From assembly GCA_003242035.1 (NCBI GenBank), contig QBMC01000007.1, forward strand, positions 1-59,723: a DNA stretch of 59,723 nt. Reading direction: 5' to 3'. Under the pieces are notes generated by a model, which was not told where the DNA came from, ran no database searches, and saw nothing but the letters and a program-made list of their open reading frames with translations. Each line of letters starts with the position of its first letter. Positions within the stretch are counted from its first letter, which is position 1. Both the position numbers and the translations under genes were made by a program. The DNA is from Nodosilinea foveolarum (GTDB taxonomy: Bacteria; Cyanobacteriota; Cyanobacteriia; Phormidesmidales; Phormidesmidaceae). Below, in pieces: positions 24,820 through 33,932 of this stretch.

Positions 24820-27627
24820 ATGGTTAAGCACACAGTCCCTAGCTCCTCAAGATCTGCCGACAAATTGGCTCCACCAGCCGCCCTCCCTAATCGCCGCGCA
24901 GACCGTCGAGCCGGACAGTCGTTAACGAAGCAAGACTTAAGCCAGGTGCTACCCGCCATTTGGGAGGCCGAAACGCTCGACCGTTCAATCCAAGAAGCGC
25001 TTCAGGCTATCCGTGCAGAGTTTGGCTACTCTCTGCTGTGGATGGGACTTTATGACCGATTTACGCATCAACTAACGTCGCGTGGCGTCATTACCAGCGG
25101 GCCACGTCGCTTTACACAGCCGTCTCTGGCGCTAGAACCAGGCGATATTTTAGAGCAGGTAATTGTTCAGCAGCAGCCCAAGGTGGTGGCTGATATTCGA
25201 GAGGAGTCTAGAGCCAGTGCCTGGGGGCGCGTAGCCAAAAACTTTGAGCTGCAAGGCACCGTGATTTTGCCGATTCAGCGGCGCAGCATTTGCTTTGGCG
25301 TCATGATTCTATCTTCTCGGCGGTGGGGCGTAATCCCCGGCATTTTAGAGAACTCGACTCTGCTGGCTATTAATAACGCGCTCGCTGAGGCGATTCATCA
25401 AAATGCACTAGAAGTGCAGCGTCAGCAGACCAAGCAACCGGCCAAACCGCTGCTGACATTGCTAGATATGTTGGGCACAATGCCGAGCCTAGACGACCGG
25501 CTAAAAGTGGTGGCGGACGAAACGCAGAAGTTTGTGGAGACGCCTACAAGCGTTTACTGGCTAGAGCCGCGCGGTCTAGCCTTTTGGTGCCGGGTGGGAA
25601 GGCGCGCAGGTAAACCGAACGGTACGCTAGCGGTGGGTGAGGTGCAAAGCCTGTATCAGAAGCTGTGTGCGGGAGAGACGATTGTGCTGGGCGAAGCGGA
25701 AGGATCGCTCAAAGCTAGTGTGGCGAGTCGGCTAATGCAGCATTTGAAGGTTAAATCGGTGATGGCTGCGCCGATTTTGTATCAGGGCGATTTGCAAGGT
25801 TTTATAGTGACGGAAGGGGCGAATCCTCGAATTTGGAGCGAGGCTGAGAAGGACTATGTGAAAGGGGTAGCTCAGCTCGTGAGTCTGGCGATGCCGACGG
25901 CTGAAATGGATGCGGCGCTGAGTCAGATTAAGTCCGATCAGTTGATGAGCGCTGGGGTGACGCGGAGTATTCATAGCGATCGCGATTGGCAACATGTTTT
26001 GGGTCTATGCGTAGAACAGCTAGCGGTGCGGTTAGGAACCGATCAGCTACTGGTACTGAGCGCGAATTCTGAACGCGGTGGGTTTGACCTGTGTTACCGG
26101 ACGGGGCAGGCGATGCCGCAGGCTTTTGGACAGGCGGAGGTTTGGCACCCGTTGGATAGCGTGGATGAGCAGATGCTGAAGCGGGCGCATTCGCCAGTGA
26201 GCATTGAGAGCGTGGAGCGGGAGCTGAAGTTTGAACCCTGGCGATCGCACTTCCAATCTATGCGGGCAAAGTCGCTGCTGGTGAGCAACACCTCTCCAGG
26301 GCGCAAACCCGAAGGGCTAGTGGTGGTGACCGACAAAGTGGAACGTCGGTGGAATCAGGCTGATCGCGAGCTGCTGCAAGTATTGAGCAGTCAAATCGGC
26401 TTAATCTTGCATCAGTGGCAGCTTCAAAGACAGACCGATCAGCAGGCGCATTTGCACGAAACCTTTCAGTGGGGGATGCGCAGTCTGCAAAGACTTTCTA
26501 AAATTGAGGCGCTTGACCAGTCGGCGATGCGACATCTTTCTCAGCTCTTACATGCGCCGTTAGTGGGCATCGTTACCTGGGAGAACGGCAGTGCGTTTGC
26601 CAAAGTTAGCAGTACGCTGCTGCAAAACAACAGCTTTCAGCTAGACACTGAGCGGCTAATTTCGGTAGAAACGGACGCTATTTTGCACTGGGCGGTTTCG
26701 ACTGAAGGGCTGATGACGCTGCGCTTGGAAGATTTGCCCGCTGATGGCAAGCAGTGGATTCAGGGGCCTGCACAGTCTCAGGTGTTGGTGATGGCGCTGC
26801 GGACGGCTCCTGAGCATGAACCAAATGCAGTGGTTGTTTTAGCAGATAAGGCGAACCGTCGGTGGTCGGATGAGCAAACAACTTTGCTGGCGATTGTGGT
26901 GAATCAGCTTGCCTGGTGCCGTCGTCACATCAAGCTGATGGATAAGATGCTGACTCAGCAGCAGCAGCTAACGCAGCTAAACTGGTACAAGCAGCATCAA
27001 ATAGCGGCGCTCAGTCAGGGCTTTGAGGAGTGTCTGCAACAGGTGATGGCTCAGCCGATGAATTCTAAACAGCATTTGCTTTTGCAGAATATGAATGTAT
27101 TGGCGGAGCGATCGCAGCACGTAGTCAAACATGAAGGGTGGGCGCTGGCGTTTCGCGAGCAGACAACGCCGCTGGTTACGCTAATTAAGCGAGCGACGGC
27201 TAGAGCGAATCCGCAAATTCAAGATCGGCAGCTTTGGTCGAAGGTTCACTGTGAGAGTAATCTGACGATTTCGGGCGATATTGGCAAAATTGAGAATGTG
27301 CTGTACGAGCTGATTGCTGAAGCTTGTGAAAGATCTCCGGTGGGCGATCGCGTTGACATCTGGTGCCGACCGATCGATGAGCGCTGGCTAGAAGTGGCGA
27401 TTACGGATGAAGGTAGCGTGATGCCACAGATTTTGCAGGAGTTGGAGAACGGATTGCCGATTGATTTGCTGTCTCCTTCGACCTTGTACGAGCCGAAAAA
27501 CAGCCATCTGTGGGTGTGCCAGTCTTTGATGCAGCAGTTGGGCGGTGAGTTTACGCTCTTGCAAATGGAGGATGGGCGATCGCTCAGCCGAGTTATTTTG
27601 CCGCTGTCGTCGGAGGGCGCAAGCTAG
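24820..27627 (+). CDS. Multi-GAF sensor protein with degenerate kinase-like C-terminus
   Basis: 935 aa. Four GAF-like modules can be traced at about residues 60-200, 215-350, 375-540 and 550-700 (one begins around SLLWMGLYDRFTHQLTSRGV). About 150 residues of HATPase_c-like sequence end the protein. I find no HisKA box with a phospho-accepting His of the usual HE(L/I)RTPL form; the nearest is WYKQHQIAALSQGFEE. The ATP-site motifs are also weak (YELIAEACERSP for the N box, ITDEGSVMP for G1). It may be a degenerate kinase working by protein contact. No chromophore-binding Cys signature was identified. Confidence 0.75.
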   Translation: MVKHTVPSSSRSADKLAPPAALPNRRADRRAGQSLTKQDLSQVLPAIWEAETLDRSIQEALQAIRAEFGYSLLWMGLYDRFTHQLTSRGVITSGPRRFTQPSLALEPGDILEQVIVQQQPKVVADIREESRASAWGRVAKNFELQGTVILPIQRRSICFGVMILSSRRWGVIPGILENSTLLAINNALAEAIHQNALEVQRQQTKQPAKPLLTLLDMLGTMPSLDDRLKVVADETQKFVETPTSVYWLEPRGLAFWCRVGRRAGKPNGTLAVGEVQSLYQKLCAGETIVLGEAEGSLKASVASRLMQHLKVKSVMAAPILYQGDLQGFIVTEGANPRIWSEAEKDYVKGVAQLVSLAMPTAEMDAALSQIKSDQLMSAGVTRSIHSDRDWQHVLGLCVEQLAVRLGTDQLLVLSANSERGGFDLCYRTGQAMPQAFGQAEVWHPLDSVDEQMLKRAHSPVSIESVERELKFEPWRSHFQSMRAKSLLVSNTSPGRKPEGLVVVTDKVERRWNQADRELLQVLSSQIGLILHQWQLQRQTDQQAHLHETFQWGMRSLQRLSKIEALDQSAMRHLSQLLHAPLVGIVTWENGSAFAKVSSTLLQNNSFQLDTERLISVETDAILHWAVSTEGLMTLRLEDLPADGKQWIQGPAQSQVLVMALRTAPEHEPNAVVVLADKANRRWSDEQTTLLAIVVNQLAWCRRHIKLMDKMLTQQQQLTQLNWYKQHQIAALSQGFEECLQQVMAQPMNSKQHLLLQNMNVLAERSQHVVKHEGWALAFREQTTPLVTLIKRATARANPQIQDRQLWSKVHCESNLTISGDIGKIENVLYELIAEACERSPVGDRVDIWCRPIDERWLEVAITDEGSVMPQILQELENGLPIDLLSPSTLYEPKNSHLWVCQSLMQQLGGEFTLLQMEDGRSLSRVILPLSSEGAS

Positions 27628-27700
27628 CTAGAGCGTCTGCTTTGGGTAAGGGATAGGTTTAAAATGTGACGAATTAGTTGAACTATTTTCTGGTCGCAGC

Positions 27701-28900
27701 ATGTCTGATCCTTATGCCTGGATAGAACAGTCTTTGAATACGATTCATCAGGCTCGCTGGCATCGCCGCGTTTTGGCGATTGATGGGATGGCGGGGCCGG
27801 TGGTGCAGGTGAATGGCCGCAGACTGGTTAATTTTGCGAGTAATGATTACTTGGGGTTGGCGGGGCATCCGCAGATTGTGGAAGGGGCGATCGCGGCAAT
27901 CAGACTGTATGGAACCGGGTCAACGGGGTCGCGTTTATTGAGCGGGCATCGGGTTTTGCATTCTGAGCTAGAGGGAGCGATCGCCCGGTTAAAAAAGACA
28001 GAAGATGCGATTGTTTTTAGCAGCGGCTACCTGGCTAATATTGGAACGATTTCGGCTTTGGTGAATCACCGAGATCTGATTTTGGCGGACGAATACAATC
28101 ACGCTAGCTTGAAGAATGGCGCGACGCTGAGCGGGGCGACGGTTGTTGTTTATGCCCATGGAAATGTAGAGGAGTTGGCTAATCTACTGGCGGAACATCG
28201 GGAAAATTATCGCCGATGTTTGATTTTGACGGATGGTGTTTTTGGCATGGATGGGGACGTTTGCGCGCTGCCAGAAATACTGGATTTGGCCGACCAGCAG
28301 AGCGCCATGGTGATGATTGATGAGGCGCATAGTGTGGGCGTGTTGGGCAAAACGGGGGCGGGCTGTGCTGAGCATTTTGGCTGTAGCGGGCGATCGCTCG
28401 TGCAGATGGGGACGTTGAGCAAGGCGTTTGCTAGTTTGGGGGGCTATGTGGCGGGCAGTGCGGCGCTGATCGATTTTTTGCGCAATCGTGCGCCTAGCTG
28501 GATTTATACAACCGGGCTTTCTCCGGCCGATACCGCAGCGGCTTTGGCAGCGATCGCGATCCTACAACAAGAACCGCAACGCCTAAAGCAGCTCGATCAA
28601 AATGTTCACTATTTAAGCGAAAGACTAGACTACCTATTAGCCGATCTCTCTTTTAAGCAAGCTGCTAATTTTAAGCGTTTACCAACCGACTCTGCGATTG
28701 TTTGCGTTCAGGTAAAAGACGCGGCGACTGTTCTGGCACTGTCTAAAAAGCTGAAAGATCTCGGTGTTTTTGTTTCGGCTGTTCGTCCGCCGACGGTGCC
28801 AGTTAGCCGACTGCGAATGAGCGTAATGGCGACCCACACGAGCGCACATATAGATTATCTGATCGCTGCTTTAAAGGACTGTTTGCTAGATGATGCTTAG
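27701..28900 (+). CDS. bioF: 8-amino-7-oxononanoate synthase
   Basis: 399 aa alpha-oxoamine synthase. PLP-binding K241 is in GTLSKAFASLGGYVAG. Other signatures are FASNDYLGLAGHP, GTGSTGSRLLSGHRVLH and VMIDEAHSVGVLG. It condenses pimeloyl-ACP/CoA with alanine in biotin synthesis. Paralogues of this family with other acyl acceptors exist, so bioF is likely rather than certain. The stop codon TAG (28898-28900) lies in the CTTAG that immediately precedes a small inverted-repeat element. No other bio gene is in the window. Confidence 0.87.
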   Translation: MSDPYAWIEQSLNTIHQARWHRRVLAIDGMAGPVVQVNGRRLVNFASNDYLGLAGHPQIVEGAIAAIRLYGTGSTGSRLLSGHRVLHSELEGAIARLKKTEDAIVFSSGYLANIGTISALVNHRDLILADEYNHASLKNGATLSGATVVVYAHGNVEELANLLAEHRENYRRCLILTDGVFGMDGDVCALPEILDLADQQSAMVMIDEAHSVGVLGKTGAGCAEHFGCSGRSLVQMGTLSKAFASLGGYVAGSAALIDFLRNRAPSWIYTTGLSPADTAAALAAIAILQQEPQRLKQLDQNVHYLSERLDYLLADLSFKQAANFKRLPTDSAIVCVQVKDAATVLALSKKLKDLGVFVSAVRPPTVPVSRLRMSVMATHTSAHIDYLIAALKDCLLDDA

Positions 28901-29046
28901 GAACGAGGATTAAATAAGATCTATTTCTATAGATCGGTAGGTTTTGGCTTCGACTACGCTCAGCCAGCGTAGTCTGCTGATACCGAACCCTGAGCGTAGT
29001 CGAAGGGTGGCTGGAGAGAAATCGGTAATTTATTTAATCCTCGTTC
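28901..29046. mobile_element. MITE-like element, 18-19 bp terminal inverted repeats
   Basis: GGAACGAGGATTAAATAA (28900-28917) is perfectly inverted at 29030-29047; with one more base the match is 19 bp. Inside is a second inverted pair, CTTCGACTACGCTCAG (28948-28963) and CTGAGCGTAGTCGAAG (28990-29005), so the element can form a long hairpin. Flanks are CTTAG on the left (28896-28900) and CTTGG on the right (29047-29051), compatible with a 5-bp target duplication with one change. About 146 bp and no coding capacity. The same end sequence occurs at 59670 inside the CRISPR array. Confidence 0.85.
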
Positions 29047-29164
29047 CTTGGGAGCTATGTGGAATTTTACGGATTTTGCTGGCTTATGCCTATAGGTCGG
29101 TCTTTAGAACGGCTTTGTCACTTAAAATACAATAATTGTTAGTTCATCGTAATTCCGCCTTATC

Positions 29165-29398
29165 ATGCCAGAAGTTAACTGCGCTGTAGATTGTAAAGAC
29201 GGCTGTGTCCTCGGAGACCAGTGCCCGCACAAAGATTCTCAGCAAGAAGCCTCTCAGTTTATCGAAAACACCTCTTTAGATTCGATGCTGGAGATGGCGG
29301 CTGAGGCGGTGCGACGTAAACAAGACGAAAGAAAATCCCAGGCGGGCGAAGGGCCTAAATGGGTGTTTCCGGAAGAGGGGATTCAGCCGCCGCAGTAG
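29165..29398 (+). CDS. Small Cys-containing conserved-looking protein
   Basis: 77 aa, function unknown. The N-terminus is Cys-rich (CAVDCKDGCVLGDQC, four Cys within 15 residues, then PHKD), which could bind a metal or form disulfides. A helical stretch (SLDSMLEMAAEAVRRKQDER) and a tail containing PKWVFPEEG follow. ATG with plausible spacing from the upstream mobile element. The last 44 bp overlap the 3' end of the convergent MscS gene. I recall similar small proteins in cyanobacteria but no described role. Confidence 0.65.
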   Translation: MPEVNCAVDCKDGCVLGDQCPHKDSQQEASQFIENTSLDSMLEMAAEAVRRKQDERKSQAGEGPKWVFPEEGIQPPQ

Positions 29399-31172
29399 CA
29401 GGTTCTGGAGTTTGGCGATTTTCTAAGGTGGAGACTGTGCGATCGCTCAACCGAATCTCTACGCGCTCTTGAGGCATACCCATACCAATATCGGCAGCAT
29501 CGAATGCCCGCTTGATTCTTGCTCGGAGTTCTCTAGCGACGGGCCACTGCTGTAGTGGCTGAGTTTTCATAAATAGGCGAATGGCAATGCCGGTGTGATC
29601 TAGAGACTCTACGCCTAGAACGTCTGGTGGCTCTAAGATAGAGCGCTGCCATTGAGCGTCTTCGCTGAGAGTAATCGCCGTTTGTTGTACCAGAGTGATC
29701 GCTTTTGTCAAATCTGCGCTGGGGGCAACTCGAATAGAGAGATCTACCTGCGCCCAGTCTTTTGAAGCATTTTGAACGATGCTAATTTGACTGTTGGGAA
29801 TAGTGATTAATCGGCCTTCGCTATCGCGTAACTGAGTGATTCGCAGGTTTAGCGATTCTACGGCCCCAGAGAGATCGCCGACTGTAATTACATCGCCGAT
29901 GCCAAACTGGTCTTCGAACAGAATAAAAAAGCCGTTGATGAAGTCTTTGATTAGGCTTTGGGCGGCGAGCGAGATACCGACGCCGATGATACCTGCACCG
30001 GCTAGTAGTGGGCCTACTTCAACGCCCGCGATCGCCAACATCCTAAAAACGGCAATGCCAAAAATGATAGAACCCGCGAGACCTTTGGCGACCTGCGAAA
30101 AGGTAGAAAACCGCAGGCTGCGGCGTTTTGATTTTTCGGGTGCCCAGTGGGTGCCTTCTTGCAGCGTGAGGATAGTTTTGTCGATGGCAACGCTGCTTAA
30201 CCGTATGGCTGCGTAGGCAATGCCTAACGTGAGGAGAAGTCTACCTGGAACGCGCACCGACAGGAGAGATAGCGTGGTGAGCCAGCGGCTGTAGGGAAAT
30301 AGGGCCAGCAGCCACAGCAGCGCACCGACCCAAAGTGCTATCTGGGCAAAGACCATCAGGACTCGCAGTAGCTCATTTAACTTTCTTTTTTGGTGGTTGT
30401 CTAAGCGAGCTTTTACCTGGTCGAAAACGGTGTTGAAATTGCCAGATGAAAGGACTTCTACGAGTGGATTATAAGGTTGCGATCGCGGGTTTCCTATCTG
30501 GGTTTTGACATTGGCTAGCCTTTTTTGACGGCGCTTTATCCGTAGGCTAATCCGATTGATGACGAGCTGAAGCAGGATAGTGCCTAAAAGAATGACTGCG
30601 GCTATTTTGACTTGTCGTTGCCAAAAGTCTGGCTGTCTTTCGGTGAGATAGCTCCTTAGGGCAATTTGCAAGTCGGTGGCGATCACCTGGGCGCGATCGC
30701 TGGCACTGGCATAACCAGTAACCTGAGCGTCTAACTGGGTAACGGTAAGCAGTGTTTGGTCGCCAACTATAACGACAGGTAGATTGCTAGGCTTGTCTAT
30801 TTCTACCTGCGTATCGAGCGGTGCTGTCTGCGATTTGGCAATTTTGTAGAGTCGATCTTGAATTTCTTTCGCTCTTTTTTCGGCGGGCTGTTGGCCGTTT
30901 ACTTCGGGTGCGCTGACGTAGAAAAGGGTGCGTCCGTCTAGATAAATGGGAGAGATCGCCACTTCCTCCGCCGAAACCGAGAGCGGCCCTGGCAGCAGTC
31001 GATTGACCCCGGTATTTGGCCCAGAGAGTACAATGCCAGAGTCTGCCCCACCTCTGGGTGTATCTGCGGCATCACTCGATTGAGACCAGCTAGGTGATGC
31101 CAACAGACTCAAAAAAATCAGGCCCAGCGTTAGCCAAAGTCCCCGTTGTCCCCGTCGCCGTTGTTTATTCAT
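29355..31172 (-). CDS. Mechanosensitive ion channel family protein (MscS-like)
   Basis: 605 aa. A signal peptide (LWLTLGLIFLSLLASPSWSQ) precedes a periplasmic domain (~residues 30-185). Several membrane helices lead to the MscS pore helix and beta domain, seen in AGAGIIGVGISLAAQSLIKDF, FILFEDQFGIGDVI and the TIPNSQISIVQNASKDWAQ region. It is larger than E. coli MscS and resembles YnaI/plant-type members with N-terminal extensions. Likely roles are osmotic release or modulated ion flux. The start is 2 bp from a possible ribD start on the opposite strand. Confidence 0.88.
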   Translation of the reverse strand: MNKQRRRGQRGLWLTLGLIFLSLLASPSWSQSSDAADTPRGGADSGIVLSGPNTGVNRLLPGPLSVSAEEVAISPIYLDGRTLFYVSAPEVNGQQPAEKRAKEIQDRLYKIAKSQTAPLDTQVEIDKPSNLPVVIVGDQTLLTVTQLDAQVTGYASASDRAQVIATDLQIALRSYLTERQPDFWQRQVKIAAVILLGTILLQLVINRISLRIKRRQKRLANVKTQIGNPRSQPYNPLVEVLSSGNFNTVFDQVKARLDNHQKRKLNELLRVLMVFAQIALWVGALLWLLALFPYSRWLTTLSLLSVRVPGRLLLTLGIAYAAIRLSSVAIDKTILTLQEGTHWAPEKSKRRSLRFSTFSQVAKGLAGSIIFGIAVFRMLAIAGVEVGPLLAGAGIIGVGISLAAQSLIKDFINGFFILFEDQFGIGDVITVGDLSGAVESLNLRITQLRDSEGRLITIPNSQISIVQNASKDWAQVDLSIRVAPSADLTKAITLVQQTAITLSEDAQWQRSILEPPDVLGVESLDHTGIAIRLFMKTQPLQQWPVARELRARIKRAFDAADIGMGMPQERVEIRLSDRTVSTLENRQTPEPATAAAESPLPETPI

Positions 31173-31174
31173 AC

Positions 31175-32323
31175 ATGTCTAGATTTGACGAACTCCAGTC
31201 TACCGGTTCTGCCTTCGGTTCTGCCTTCGACAGAGCGATGATGCAGCGCTGCTGTGAGCTGGCTAGTAGGGCCGCTGGTCTAACGGCACCGAATCCTCTA
31301 GTTGGCTCGGTAATTGTTCAATCGAACGAGATTGTCGGAGAAGGCTACCATCCACAAGCGGGCGAGCCACATGCTGAGATTTTTGCACTGCGGGATGCTC
31401 AGAAACATGGAGAGAATACCGCGAAAGGGGCAACGCTATACGTCAACTTGGAACCCTGTAATCATTTTGGGCGAACGCCACCCTGTAGCGAAGCAGTGAT
31501 CGTGGCGGGGGTGCGGCGCGTGGTGATTGGAATGCGCGATCCGAATCCGCAGGCGAAGGGGGGCGTTGAGACGCTGAGATCCGCCGGTATAGAGGTAACG
31601 GTAGGCGTTGAGGAATCACAGTGTCGTCGGCTGAATGAGGCGTTTATCTATCGAGTGAAGCATCGTCAGCCGTTTGGCATTTTGAAGTATGCGATGACGT
31701 TAGATGGCAAAATTGCGACGACGACCGGCCACAGTGCCTGGATTAGCGGGCCAGCTTCGCGCCAGCAGGTGCATCGGCTACGCAGTCGCTGCGAGGCGGT
31801 GATTGTAGGGGGTAATACGGTGCGGCGGGATAATCCAAATTTGACGAGTCATGGAGAGAGTGAGCATAATCCGCTGCGGGTGGTGATGAGTCGCCGTCTT
31901 GATTTGCCAGTGGCTGCAAATTTGTGGAACACCGAGGTTGTGCAGACATTGGTATTTACTCAAACGGGTGCGGATTTATCAACTGCCCAAGCGCTTCGGC
32001 AGCAAGGCATAGAAGTGGTTGAGTTGGAATTGCTGACGCCAAAAGCCGTGATGAGTCGTCTTTACGACAGAGGCTGTATGAGCGTGTTGTGGGAGTGTGG
32101 GGGGACTTTGGCGGCGGCGGCGATCGCCGATGGCTCGGTACAAAAGCTATGGGCCTTTATTGCGCCCAAGCTGATTGGGGGAGCTGCTGCGCCTTCTCCT
32201 TTGGGCGATTTGGGGCTGGAGCAGATGAGTGAGGCGATCGCCCTAGAGAACCTGCAAATCACCCAAATAGAACAGGACTTTCTGCTTCAGGGATATTTGA
32301 AGGTAAGTCCTCCTGTTATCTAG
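31175..32323 (+). CDS. ribD: Bifunctional riboflavin deaminase/reductase RibD
   Basis: 382 aa. The N-terminal deaminase has the zinc motif HAEIFALRDA and PCNHFGRTPPC. The C-terminal reductase domain begins at FGILKYAMTLDGKIATTTGH. It performs the second and third steps of riboflavin synthesis from GTP. The ATG at 31175 is only 2 bp from the divergent mscS start. A later ATG at 31238 (MMQRCCELASRAAG) sits closer to where E. coli RibD begins and would leave 65 bp between the genes; either may be right. A short direct repeat GGTTCTGCCTTC lies between the two candidates. Confidence 0.93.
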   Translation: MSRFDELQSTGSAFGSAFDRAMMQRCCELASRAAGLTAPNPLVGSVIVQSNEIVGEGYHPQAGEPHAEIFALRDAQKHGENTAKGATLYVNLEPCNHFGRTPPCSEAVIVAGVRRVVIGMRDPNPQAKGGVETLRSAGIEVTVGVEESQCRRLNEAFIYRVKHRQPFGILKYAMTLDGKIATTTGHSAWISGPASRQQVHRLRSRCEAVIVGGNTVRRDNPNLTSHGESEHNPLRVVMSRRLDLPVAANLWNTEVVQTLVFTQTGADLSTAQALRQQGIEVVELELLTPKAVMSRLYDRGCMSVLWECGGTLAAAAIADGSVQKLWAFIAPKLIGGAAAPSPLGDLGLEQMSEAIALENLQITQIEQDFLLQGYLKVSPPVI

Positions 32324-32335
32324 CTGAAGACTGTA

Positions 32336-33073
32336 TTAGAGTGCTTGCTTGGTAGGCCGAACGATAATTTCGTTGATGTCTACGTCGTCTGGCTGTTCGA
32401 TGGCGAAGGTGATGGCGCGGGCGATCGCGTCGGCATCTATGGCTACTTCGTACATTTTACCGACGTTTTCAGCGGTGTCGTCGTGAGAGATGGTGTTAGT
32501 TAGCTCGGTCGCCACTGCGCCGGGTGAGATATTGGTAGAGCGAATTTCGCCATCGGCTTCTAGGCGAATGCCTTCGGAGATAGCCTTTACAGCAAACTTG
32601 GTTGCACAGTAAACTGCGCCAGCGGGAAAGACCTTATGCCCCGCGACCGAAGAGATATTGATGATGTGACCCGATTTTTGTTCCCTCATGATCGGCAACA
32701 CGGCGGCAATGTTGTACAACACGCCTTTGATGTTCACATCGATCATCTGATCCCACTCGTCGATTTTAGCTTCGTCCAAGGGAGAGAGCGGCATGAGTCC
32801 GGCATTGTTGACTAGGACATCTACACGACCGTAGGCCGCTTTTGTCGCTTCTGCCAGCGCGTCTACCTGATCTTTTTGGATGACGTCTGTGATTTGATAC
32901 TGAGCGGTGCCGCCCGCCTGCTCAATTTTAGCAACGAGTTCTTCTAGCCTGTCTTCTCTTCTGGCGGCGAGCATTAGCTTAGCCCCTCTCTCGGCGAGTC
33001 TTTGCGCGGTGGCTTCTCCCAGTCCGCTGCTAGCTCCCGTAATGATGACAACCTTGTTTTGAATTTCAGACAT
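32336..33073 (-). CDS. SDR family oxidoreductase (YdfG-like)
   Basis: 245 aa classical [11 protein letters not shown] at residues 12-19, [13 protein letters not shown], catalytic Ser in NISSVAGH and the YCATK motif ([16 protein letters not shown]). The C-terminal [18 protein letters not shown] matches the YdfG/serine-3-hydroxy-acid dehydrogenase group, which uses NADP+ on 3-hydroxy acids. Convergent with ribD, 12 bp between stops. Substrate inferred from the group. Confidence 0.87.
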   Translation of the reverse strand: MSEIQNKVVIITGASSGLGEATAQRLAERGAKLMLAARREDRLEELVAKIEQAGGTAQYQITDVIQKDQVDALAEATKAAYGRVDVLVNNAGLMPLSPLDEAKIDEWDQMIDVNIKGVLYNIAAVLPIMREQKSGHIINISSVAGHKVFPAGAVYCATKFAVKAISEGIRLEADGEIRSTNISPGAVATELTNTISHDDTAENVGKMYEVAIDADAIARAITFAIEQPDDVDINEIIVRPTKQAL

Positions 33074-33258
33074 ATTTTAGTTTTTGCGTTGTAGCGTTCA
33101 GAAACAGTGAATGGACTGGCTGAACTGATTAGACTATGAATCGTATAGAAGTCTTGACAATGCTGAATCTAGCCCCAGGTAGATAGGTTCGGCATGTATA
33201 TTGGGGTTCTAACGAATAATATGCCGAAGATTACTGCTTGGAGCAGGACACCGGATCT

Positions 33259-33879
33259 ATGACTGAAAACATTTTGACTTGGGTAACGAATGCCGTTACC
33301 GCGTTTGGCTACTGGGGCATTGCGTTCATGATGTTTTTAGAGAATCTGATTCCGCCGATTCCTTCTGAACTGGTGATGCCGCTGGCAGGCTATGCGGCTT
33401 CGCAGGGCGAGCTAAATGTGTGGAGTGCGATCGCCTTTGGTTCAGTTGGCTCGCTACTCGGTGCACTGCTTTGGTACTACATCGGTCTGTCTTTAGGTCT
33501 TAACCGCCTAAAAGTGCTGCTAGACCGCTATGGTCGCTGGGTGGGCCTTTCGAGCAAAGATCTAGACAATGCGCAGCGCTGGTTTCTTAAGCGCGGTACT
33601 TGGACGGTGGGTATCTGCCGGATGATTCCAGGAATTCGAACGTACGTTTCTATTCCAGCCGGAGTCACTCGTATGCCGCTCGCCCCCTTTTTTCTGTACT
33701 CCACAGCGGGCACCGTGTTATGGACGGCTTTTTTAACGCTGGCGGGCTACTTTTTAGGAAATGAATACGAGCGAATTGGGGTTTGGCTCGCTCCAGTGGC
33801 TAAGGTCGTAATTGTTGTTGTAGCGGTGACTGTCGTGGTTTGGTTGGCTCGACGAATCTCGAAAAAGGAGGAGGTCTAA
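33259..33879 (+). CDS. DedA family membrane protein
   Basis: 206 aa, about four to five membrane helices. DedA/VTT signatures are visible: FLENLIPPIPSELVMPLAGY near the N-terminus and RMIPGIRTYVSIPAGVTRMP in the middle, with the conserved Arg residues. DedA proteins are lipid or undecaprenyl-phosphate flippase-related and affect membrane homeostasis. The ATG at 33259 (MTENILTWV) is preferred to a TTG at 33238. The histidine kinase begins 53 bp downstream, so they may be cotranscribed. Confidence 0.9.
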   Translation: MTENILTWVTNAVTAFGYWGIAFMMFLENLIPPIPSELVMPLAGYAASQGELNVWSAIAFGSVGSLLGALLWYYIGLSLGLNRLKVLLDRYGRWVGLSSKDLDNAQRWFLKRGTWTVGICRMIPGIRTYVSIPAGVTRMPLAPFFLYSTAGTVLWTAFLTLAGYFLGNEYERIGVWLAPVAKVVIVVVAVTVVVWLARRISKKEEV

Positions 33880-33932
33880 TATGTATATAGGTTGAAAGGA
33901 ATTTTGAGACCTGGCTTTTACTAGAGAATCAA

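Noticed and set aside
24635-24925. 96-codon frame between pyrD and the multi-GAF gene
   Set aside because: It overlaps the start of the GAF protein in another frame, is Ser/Thr-rich by composition and has no recognised motif.
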